Shown: positions 44,173 through 50,416 of the stretch, one piece after another
Numbering within the stretch: position 1 is the stretch's first letter
Layout of the letters: the number at the start of each line of letters is the position of its first letter
Source of the DNA: Nodosilinea sp. P-1105
Lineage (GTDB): Bacteria; Cyanobacteriota; Cyanobacteriia; Phormidesmidales; Phormidesmidaceae
Direction: 5' to 3'
NCBI RefSeq assembly: GCF_012911975.1
Contig: NZ_SMDQ01000042.1
Coordinates: 1-50,416, forward strand
Length of the DNA: 50,416 nucleotides
Made by a program: the position numbers and the translations under genes
Notes under the pieces: generated by a model
What the model saw: the letters and a program-made list of their open reading frames with translations, nothing else
Database searches by the model: none
What the model was told of the DNA's origin: nothing

Positions 44173-45987
44173 TCAGTCCACCCAGGGTAAACACACTGTC
44201 ACAGTGGTGCCTTGGTGCTCTTGGCTGTGGATGGATAAGTTACCCTGGTGCCGCTCTACACAGGTTTTAACCACCGCTAGACCCAGCCCTGTGCCGGGGA
44301 TATCCCCCACATTGTCGCCCCGGTAAAAGGTTTCGCAGATGCGAGCTTGGGCTATGGCTGGGATCCCAATCCCTTGATCTTGCACCCGGAAAGTAAGGGT
44401 CTTAGCGGTTTGGCTCAGATGCAGACAAATGGGGCTGTGGGCAGGGGAGTATTTAATTGCATTAGAGAGCAGGTTAAGCAAGATCGATCGCACCAGCTTG
44501 GGGTCCACATAGGCCTGGGGGCTAGTGAGTTGGGCCTCGACGGTGATGGTTTGGCCGGGGTGTAGTTCTGGTTGCAGTTCGTCGACAAGTTGTTTGCTCA
44601 GGTGGGTAACATCGACAATTTCTGGGGCCAGGTCCAGGTGGTTGGCTTCGGCCCGGGATAGGGTCAAAATATCGCTGAGCAGCTGGGTCATACGTTTGGT
44701 GATGGTCTGAATCCGCTCAATGGTTTTAGCCCTTTGCCCCTCAGACCAGGTCTGGTGGTTCGCCGCTAGGGATTGGGCCGACACCAAGATAATGCTGAGG
44801 GGGGTGCGCATTTCGTGGGAAGCCATGGAGAAAAAGCGCAGTTTCAGATCACTGATTTCGCGGGTGCGCTCGACTTCCGCCTGCGATCGCGACAGCACCA
44901 GCAGTAAACTTCCGGTCAACAATAGCCCCAGCACCAGGGTAGAGGTGGCCCCCCAGGGAAAGGTGGCGATCCCCCCGCTAGTGGGGTCAAATTCAATCGC
45001 CCATTCCCGCTGGGCAAAGGTCAGGGTTTGGCGACAGGCGGCAACGGTCGGGCAAAGGCTACTGCGGCTGACAGACCTCAGGGGGGCTGGGTTGGCGGGG
45101 ATACTCACCTGCTGGGATGTGGTGGCGTATTGGCCCAGAAACTGCTGGTCCGGCGGCCCAGTCAGGTCATAGAGTCGAAAGTCAACGGTGTAGCTAAAGT
45201 CTTGCAAGGCCTCTTCTACCACGTCGGCCACCCTGAAAACCCCCAGGACATAGCCCAGCAGAGGGTCGGGGGACCTGGGCGAGCCCTGGGCAGAGTTCCC
45301 CTCGGCGAAAATCGGTAGAAACACCAGAAAGCTGTATTGTTCAGCCGCCGTTTCCTGCACCAGCCGAATTCGGCCGGTGGCCGCCAGGTGACCCGTGTCG
45401 CGGGCCTGGTCCAGGGCGGCCCGGCGAATGGGGTCGGAGGCCAGATCATAGCCCAGGGCGACTTCGTTCCCCTCCCAGGGTTCTACATAGGTGACAGGAA
45501 TATAGTCGGGACGATCTGTAGCCGGACCCAGTTGTCCATTGGCATACCGTTCAGTGATAGTGGCGGTACCTCGTCCCAGTTGGGTCAGGTGCTGCTCATA
45601 CTGGGGGCGATCGCCATGATCAATCCGGGGTGCCCATTCCAGAGCCTGAATGCCAGGGTAAACCATCAGTGCCCGTTGCACAAACCGGCCAAACATCGCC
45701 TCAGTGACCTGATTATCAGCGACCCGATATAAATCTTGAATCGACAGCAGTACATCGGTATAACGATTCAAGTTACGCTGCAGGGCTGTGGTCAGGTTAT
45801 TGCTTTGTTGCTGAAACTGAGTCCGGCGACTGAGTTGTTCCCAGCGATTGACCCACAGAGCCATCATCATCGACAGCACAATTCCGCACCCCAGGGCAAG
45901 CCCCATAGTGAGGTATCGAGTTAGGGGAGACAGGCCCCTATCTTCCCGAATTCTTCCCGAACTTTTCCTCAAATTATTCCCATTCAT
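44173..45987 (-). CDS. CHASE-domain sensor histidine kinase
   Basis: 604 residues. Membrane helix about 24-46; a periplasmic CHASE domain about 75-270 (LSIQDLYRVADNQVTEAMFG, YPGIQALEWAPRI, and RIRLVQETAAEQYSFLVFLP); second helix about 345-365 (STLVLGLLLTGSLLLVL); HisKA with His391 in SMASHEMRTPLSIIL; HATPase with LLNLLSNAIKYSP, DQGIGIP and GDIPGTGLGLAVV. All kinase motifs are intact, with no receiver. CHASE domains bind small extracellular molecules. It probably signals to the convergent OmpR-type regulator. Divergent from the ABC binding protein across 194 bases (45988-46181). Confidence 0.94.
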   Translation of the reverse strand: MNGNNLRKSSGRIREDRGLSPLTRYLTMGLALGCGIVLSMMMALWVNRWEQLSRRTQFQQQSNNLTTALQRNLNRYTDVLLSIQDLYRVADNQVTEAMFGRFVQRALMVYPGIQALEWAPRIDHGDRPQYEQHLTQLGRGTATITERYANGQLGPATDRPDYIPVTYVEPWEGNEVALGYDLASDPIRRAALDQARDTGHLAATGRIRLVQETAAEQYSFLVFLPIFAEGNSAQGSPRSPDPLLGYVLGVFRVADVVEEALQDFSYTVDFRLYDLTGPPDQQFLGQYATTSQQVSIPANPAPLRSVSRSSLCPTVAACRQTLTFAQREWAIEFDPTSGGIATFPWGATSTLVLGLLLTGSLLLVLSRSQAEVERTREISDLKLRFFSMASHEMRTPLSIILVSAQSLAANHQTWSEGQRAKTIERIQTITKRMTQLLSDILTLSRAEANHLDLAPEIVDVTHLSKQLVDELQPELHPGQTITVEAQLTSPQAYVDPKLVRSILLNLLSNAIKYSPAHSPICLHLSQTAKTLTFRVQDQGIGIPAIAQARICETFYRGDNVGDIPGTGLGLAVVKTCVERHQGNLSIHSQEHQGTTVTVCLPWVD

Positions 45988-46181
45988 TCCCTAAGGTGAG
46001 GGGCAATTCTTTTAGAAGTTCTTTAGGGTATCAAGGCTAAATTCAGTTACGCAACCGTAGCCTGACTAGCAGAGGTTTAATCCACAATTCTGCGAACTAA
46101 AACGTATCACATTTTACTGTTTTTTGGCAATTGGTCTGACAATTTAACCGACGTTATAGCTATTGACTGGGTGGTTGTTCC

Positions 46182-47864
46182 ATGAAAGTAAGACGACGTG
46201 ACATGCTGCGCATAGGGGGCGGTGCCATGGCTAGCATGGCCCTGTCTACCATGCTCAAAGGTTGTGGTAACGGCCAGTCTGAGGCCTCTGGAGAGGTTGA
46301 ATCTGGCGAGGGCAACAGCAACGGCAATACCCTGACCATGGTGCAGGGTTCAGGATTTCCGAATAGCTTAGATATTCACCGGGTGGGAACAAATCGTCCC
46401 GCCTATGGGGTATCTTGGGCCCTGTACGATCGCCTCATGACCTTTGGCTCTACCACCCTAGAAGACGGTACCGAATCCTACGATTTCACCACCCTGGAAC
46501 CGGAGCTGGCCGAGGGTTGGGAAATGGCAGATGATGAGATGTCTGTGACCTTTTTCCTGCGCCAAGATGCTACCTTTCACGATGGCGCTCCGGTAACAGC
46601 CGCCGATGTAAAATGGTCCTTTGATCGAGCCATTTTAGTGGGTGGTTTTCCGGCCTTTCAGATGAAAGCTGGCGCCCTAGAAGATCCCGACCAGTTTGAG
46701 GTGGTGGATGATCATACCTTTCGGGTGAAATTCATCCGTCCCGACAAACTCACCATGATGGATTTGGCGGTACCGGTGCCGGTCATTATCAACTCAGAAT
46801 TGGTCAAGCCCCACATCACCGAAGAAGACCCCTGGGGCACTGAGTGGGTCAACAACCACGATGCCGGGGGTGGAGCTTACAAACTAGGCGACTATCGCCC
46901 CAACGAGCGCATCACCCTGGTGCGGTTTGAGGACTGGAAGTCGGGTTCCCTACCGGCTATGGAAAATGTGATTCTGCTGAATGTGCCCGAGGCCGGCAAC
47001 CGCCGCGCCCTGCTGGAACGGGGGGACATCGACATCAACTTCGACCTGACGGAGCGGGACACCCAGGAACTGGGCGAGATGGATCGCTTCCAGATCGTGT
47101 CTACCCCGATTGAAAACTGCACCTACTCCCTAGATATGCACGCCCGCCCCGATCTCAACGGGGCGGCCAATCCCCTGGCCGATGCCCGGGTGCGCCAGGC
47201 GATCGCCTACAGCGTGCCCTATGACGACATCATGGCCACTGCCTTTTACAGCCAGGCGGTGCCCCTGTTTGGGGCCGACAGCATCGAGCCTTCTACCCCC
47301 GACTGGCCCCAACCTCACCCCTACACCAAAGACCTAGACCAGGCCCGGGAACTGCTGGCAGAAGCCGGTTACCCCGATGGCTTTGACACCACCATTGCTT
47401 TTGACCTGGGCAACCAGGCCTGGGCCGAACCCATGGTGGTCCTGGTGCAGGAATCCCTGGCTGAAGTGGGCATCAACGCCACCATTGAACGGGTACCCAG
47501 TGCCAACTTCCGCTCAGTGTTAGTCGAAAAAAGTCGGCCGATCATCGTCAACCCCTTTGGTGGCTGGCTCAACTACCCTGACTACTTCTTCTTCTACGCC
47601 TACCACGGCCAAGACGCCACCTTTAACGGCGGCTCCTACAGCAACCCGGAAATGGATGAGCTGATTGACAACGCCCTGGCCACCGCCCCCGGCGAAGGCA
47701 ACTACGAGGAGTATGTCAAAGGCTTTATTCAGATGGCCTGGGAGGAAATGCCTCGGGTGCCGATTGTACAGCCCGTGCTATCGGCGGCCATGCAGCCCAA
47801 TGTGAATGGCTACCGCTACTGGTTCCACCGCCAGGTAGACTTTCGCACCATTGAAAAAGCCTAG
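46182..47864 (+). CDS. Peptide/nickel-type ABC transporter substrate-binding lipoprotein (SBP family 5)
   Basis: 560 residues. The N terminus has a twin-arginine-like motif VRRRDMLRIGGG and a lipobox LKGC (Cys28), so it is probably a Tat-exported lipoprotein held in the membrane. A Ser/Gly/Glu-rich linker follows. Family 5 signature: LEPELAEGWEMADDEMSVTF, FHDGAPVTAADVKWSFDRAI, DARVRQAIAYSVPYDDIM, DLDQARELLAEAGYPDGFDT. The bound solute (oligopeptide, nickel or other) is not evident. First gene of an importer operon with the two permeases downstream, 15 bases before the next. Confidence 0.93.
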   Translation: MKVRRRDMLRIGGGAMASMALSTMLKGCGNGQSEASGEVESGEGNSNGNTLTMVQGSGFPNSLDIHRVGTNRPAYGVSWALYDRLMTFGSTTLEDGTESYDFTTLEPELAEGWEMADDEMSVTFFLRQDATFHDGAPVTAADVKWSFDRAILVGGFPAFQMKAGALEDPDQFEVVDDHTFRVKFIRPDKLTMMDLAVPVPVIINSELVKPHITEEDPWGTEWVNNHDAGGGAYKLGDYRPNERITLVRFEDWKSGSLPAMENVILLNVPEAGNRRALLERGDIDINFDLTERDTQELGEMDRFQIVSTPIENCTYSLDMHARPDLNGAANPLADARVRQAIAYSVPYDDIMATAFYSQAVPLFGADSIEPSTPDWPQPHPYTKDLDQARELLAEAGYPDGFDTTIAFDLGNQAWAEPMVVLVQESLAEVGINATIERVPSANFRSVLVEKSRPIIVNPFGGWLNYPDYFFFYAYHGQDATFNGGSYSNPEMDELIDNALATAPGEGNYEEYVKGFIQMAWEEMPRVPIVQPVLSAAMQPNVNGYRYWFHRQVDFRTIEKA

Positions 47865-47879
47865 GACAGGAGAAAGACC

Positions 47880-48908
47880 ATGGCTCGGGCAACCACAGCA
47901 CAACTGATTGGCCAGCGGCTTCTGGGTTCGATTCCCAGTGTGATTGGGGTGGTAATCGTCACCTTTATTTTGACCCGGGCCTTGCCCGGAGACCCCGCCG
48001 CCTTTTTGGCTGGCCCTGCCGCCACCCCCGCCGCGATCGCAGACATTCGCACCAGCCTAGGGCTCGATCGCACCCTGCCGGAGCAGTTCTTCCTCTATGT
48101 AGGGGCACTGTTTCGGGGGGATTTGGGCCTGTCATATACCACCGGTCAAACGGTGGTGTACGACCTGATCACCCGCCTGCCTGCCTCCCTAGAGCTAACT
48201 GGGGCGGCTTTGATCTTTGCGATCGCCCTGTCCCTGCCCCTGGGTATTCTGGCGGCAGTGCGACCCAACTCCTGGATGGACCACGGGGTGCGGGTACTGG
48301 CGACTGCCGGGGTGTCCATGCCCACCTTCTTTACCGGCCTGTTTTTGGTCTATATCTTTTACTACTTGCTGGGCTGGGTGCCCGCCCCCACCGGTCGCAT
48401 CGATCTGTTGTTCAGTTCGCCCCCTCGGGCGACCGGCTTTTTCTTAATCGATAGTCTGCTGGCTGGCGATATGCGGGGGTTTTGGGCCTCTGCCCGGCAG
48501 CTGTTTTTACCGGCCGTCACCCTCGGTCTGTTTGCCCTGGCCCCCCTGGCCCGCGTCACCCGGGCCGCCATGCTGGCCATCTTGTCCAGCGACTTCATCC
48601 GCACCGCCCGGGCCAGCGGCCTCCCCCCCCGGCAAATCCTGTTCGGCTACGCCTTTCGCAATGCCCTGCTGCCGGTGGTTACCACCCTGGGGGTCGTGTT
48701 CTCCTTTCTGCTGGGGGCCAACATTCTGGTGGAAAAGGTGTTCGCCTGGCCCGGCATCGGCTCCTATGCAGTAGAAGCCCTGGTAGCCTCCGACTATGCC
48801 CCGATCCAGGGGTTCATCCTCACCATGGCGTTGTTGTATGTGCTGCTAAACCTGGTGATCGACCTGCTCTATGTGGTCATCGATCCCCGCGCTGGCGTCG
48901 ATGGGTAA
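47880..48908 (+). CDS. DppB/OppB-type ABC permease
   Basis: 342 residues, six membrane helices. It starts IGQRLLGSIPSVIGVVIVTF and TRALPGDPAAFLAGPAA, the usual N-terminal pair of the DppB class. The EAA loop is present as DFIRTARASGLPPRQILFGY followed by AFRNALLPVVTTLG. The C terminus (NLVIDLLYVVIDPRAGVDG) is standard. AGGAG lies 8 bases before the ATG. Likely dimerises with the DppC-type subunit encoded 362 bases further on, beyond a repeat block. Confidence 0.94.
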   Translation: MARATTAQLIGQRLLGSIPSVIGVVIVTFILTRALPGDPAAFLAGPAATPAAIADIRTSLGLDRTLPEQFFLYVGALFRGDLGLSYTTGQTVVYDLITRLPASLELTGAALIFAIALSLPLGILAAVRPNSWMDHGVRVLATAGVSMPTFFTGLFLVYIFYYLLGWVPAPTGRIDLLFSSPPRATGFFLIDSLLAGDMRGFWASARQLFLPAVTLGLFALAPLARVTRAAMLAILSSDFIRTARASGLPPRQILFGYAFRNALLPVVTTLGVVFSFLLGANILVEKVFAWPGIGSYAVEALVASDYAPIQGFILTMALLYVLLNLVIDLLYVVIDPRAGVDG

Positions 48909-49270
48909 GGGCCTCATCCGGGCAGGGCGGACAGCTATGCATTTGAAGAACGAAGAACGTAGGGCGTAGCCCGTGCGCAGCAGAACGTAGGGCGCAGCCC
49001 GTGCGCAGCAGAACGTAGGGCGTAGCCCGTGCGCAGCAGAACGAAAAGGAAAGAATTCAAAATTCAAAATTCAAAGTTCAAAATTCAACCCACCCCTACC
49101 CCTCCCAGGAGGGGATCCCAAAATCCAAAATCCAAAATCCAAAATTCCCCATCTCCCATTCCTCCGCCAGGGCGGACACCCAGGTCCGCCCCTACGCATC
49201 CACCCACCTCCCCACCTCCCCATCTCCCCCACTTCCCACCTCCCCATCTCCCCCACCTTCCCCACTCCCC
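48909..49270. other. Repeat-filled spacer inside the ABC importer operon
   Basis: No gene in these 362 bases. It is made of a 28-bp tandem repeat (48955-49038), ATTCAAA heptamers (49054-49088), a CCCTCC/GGAGGG palindromic arm (49087-49116), ATCCAAA heptamers (49120-49145), a GGGCGGACACC...GGTCCGCCC palindromic unit (about 49174-49197), and CACCTCCCC-type repeats running into the next ATG (49198-49270). Confidence 0.75.
48955..49038. repeat. Three tandem copies of a 28-bp repeat
   Basis: Unit GAACGTAGGGCGTAGCCCGT plus GCGCAGCA repeats exactly at 48955, 48983 and 49011; only one base differs (GGCGCAGCC in unit 2). A fourth begins GAACG and stops. Each unit contains the stem GGGCTACGCCC-like sequence also found inverted inside MITE-like copy 3 (31034-31053). 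Confidence 0.85.
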
Positions 49271-50116
49271 ATGACCACCACCCTCCGCCACACCCGCTAT
49301 GTAATCAGCGAAAACTGGGTCACCTTTGGAGCCTTTGCCCTATTTTTGGGCTTTGTGCTGCTGGCCATCTTTGGCGATGCGATCGCTCCTTACAACCCCA
49401 TTGCCAGTAACTCCGCAAACGCCTTCCGTCCCCCCAGTTGGAGCCACTGGTTCGGCACCGACCAACTGGGGCGGGATATCTTTAGCCGGGTTGTGGTTGC
49501 CACCCGGCTGGATCTGGGCATTGCGGTGCTGGCGGTGGCCCTGTCTTTTTTGGTAGGTAGCGCCATGGGCACCTGCGCTGGCTACTTTGGGGGCTGGACC
49601 GACCGGATCATCTCCCGTCTGGTGGATACCCTGATGGCCTTTCCCCTATTTGTGCTGGCCATGGGCATGGTAGCCGCCCTGGGCAACACCATCGAAAACA
49701 TCATCTACGCTACCGCCATCATCAACCTGCCCCTCTATACTCGGGTGGTGCGATCGGAGGTGCTGGTACAGCGCCAGGCCGGTTTTGTGGATGCCGCCCG
49801 GTTGGTGGGCAATGGCGACTGGCGGATCATGGCCCGCCACCTGTTTCCCAATGTGATGCCCGTGATGATGGTGCATGTGTCGTTGAATATGGGCTGGGCC
49901 ATTCTCAATGCCGCCGGTCTGTCATTTATCGGCCTCGGGGTCCAGCCCCCCACCCCAGAATGGGGAATTATGGTGGCCGAAGGCGCCAACTATATTATCT
50001 CCGGTCAATGGTGGCTGGCCCTTTTCCCCGGTGCTGTCTTGATGTTGGCCGTGTTTTGCTTCAACCTGCTCGGCGACGGCCTCAGGGATTTGATTGATCC
50101 ACGGATGAGGACTTAG
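49271..50116 (+). CDS. DppC/OppC-type ABC permease
   Basis: 281 residues, with an N-terminal helix (WVTFGAFALFLGFVLLAIFG), then FGTDQLGRDIFSRVV, the class hallmark, and the EAA loop QAGFVDAARLVGNGDWRIMA followed by HLFPNVMP. The C terminus (NLLGDGLRDLIDPRMRT) is complete. The start codon directly follows CCCCAC-type repeats, and no Shine-Dalgarno sequence is present. The ATPase subunits expected next are not in the window. Confidence 0.94.
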   Translation: MTTTLRHTRYVISENWVTFGAFALFLGFVLLAIFGDAIAPYNPIASNSANAFRPPSWSHWFGTDQLGRDIFSRVVVATRLDLGIAVLAVALSFLVGSAMGTCAGYFGGWTDRIISRLVDTLMAFPLFVLAMGMVAALGNTIENIIYATAIINLPLYTRVVRSEVLVQRQAGFVDAARLVGNGDWRIMARHLFPNVMPVMMVHVSLNMGWAILNAAGLSFIGLGVQPPTPEWGIMVAEGANYIISGQWWLALFPGAVLMLAVFCFNLLGDGLRDLIDPRMRT

Positions 50117-50416
50117 GGGGAGTGATGGGTGGATGGGTGGATGGGTGGATGGGTGGATGGGTGACGGGGAAATTTTGAGTTTTGAGTTTTGAGTTTTGGA
50201 TTTTGGATTTTGGATTTTTTTGGATTTTGAACTTTGTAAGTCCTGGGGACTGGTTCTGCCTACGCGCAGCGTCTCCGTAGGAGAGATTTTGGATTTTGGA
50301 TTTTAAATGTCCTATCTTTCTCTCCCCATCTCCCCACCCTCCCCATCTCCCCCTCTCCCCACCCTCCCCCTCTCCCCCCCCTCCCCCCCCCCCCACCCCC
50401 CCCCCCCCCCCCCCCC
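50117..50416. repeat. Repeat-only tail of the window ending in a C homopolymer
   Basis: GGATGGGTGGATGGGTGG units (50124-50162), GAGTTTTGAGTTTTGAG and GGATTTTGGATTTTGG heptamer-like runs (50174-50226, 50287-50303), a dispersed palindromic motif CTACGCGCAGCGTCTCCGTAG (about 50260-50280), CTCCCC repeats, and finally almost pure C from about 50376. No gene. The C-run suggests an assembly end or low-quality sequence. Confidence 0.7.

Noticed and set aside
47918-47940. tRNA T-arm-like sequence GGTTCGATTCCCAG
   Set aside because: It lies in frame inside the dppB-type permease and has no acceptor or anticodon arms around it.
49071-49291. Gly/Arg/Trp-rich frames between dppB and dppC
   Set aside because: They are six-frame translations of tandem repeats.

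Overview
The window comes from a cyanobacterium. It carries psbU (oxygen-evolving complex), the phylloquinone genes menA and menC, a cyanobacterial-type NADP isocitrate dehydrogenase and a phosphoketolase. The octamer GCGATCGC (HIP1) is very frequent, and heptamer-type short tandem repeats fill several spacers. The dense two-component signalling, the two-partner secretion pair and the many repeats suggest a filamentous form of the Leptolyngbya/Nodosilinea kind, but that placement is inference. No tRNA, rRNA or CRISPR array was found. The right edge runs into a C homopolymer and is probably a contig end.

Layout. (1) 1-9.8 kb, minus strand: three tandem, related multi-PAS histidine kinases followed by a stand-alone receiver. 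The middle kinase has a one-base frameshift, and the receiver is cut at its 3' end by an IS1-like element that continues off the left edge. (2) 9.9-11.8 kb: menA-menC, overlapping by one base. (3) 12.1-14.6 kb: an SSB-like gene, a candidate small RNA with a strong terminator, a DUF1823 protein and argG. (4) 14.6-15.8 kb: a decayed, repeat-rich stretch. (5) 15.8-19 kb: a degenerate histidine kinase, a TsaC/Sua5-type protein and a GT39-like membrane glycosyltransferase. (6) 19.5-28.6 kb: icd, a NarL-type regulator, nadB, psbU, phosphoketolase and recA, with an unusually structured recA-xfp spacer. (7) 29-33.6 kb: a TpsB/TpsA secretion pair whose exported protein carries a beta-helix with a choice-of-anchor-Q-like end. 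(8) 33.9-37.7 kb: RidA, Nudix, dienelactone hydrolase, a GntR regulator, DUF302 and a small coiled-coil membrane protein. (9) 37.8-41.8 kb: ileS, then an orphan Hcp-like (type VI secretion tube) protein convergent with a Trypco1-like protein. (10) 42-50.1 kb: an OFA-family MFS carrier, an OmpR-type regulator convergent with a CHASE histidine kinase, and a peptide/nickel-type ABC importer (Tat lipoprotein binding protein plus two permeases) with no ATPase in view.

Most notable for follow-up: (a) the Hcp-like/Trypco1-like pair; (b) a MITE-like repeat of about 95-150 bp, bounded by TAGTAC/GTACTA in two copies, whose terminal TAG is the stop codon of argG and nadB, with related repeat sequence starting at the TAG stop of two further genes; (c) tandem repeats that run right up to the start codons of three genes and leave no Shine-Dalgarno sequence; (d) the structured recA-xfp spacer; (e) the kinase array being eroded by a frameshift and an IS insertion.
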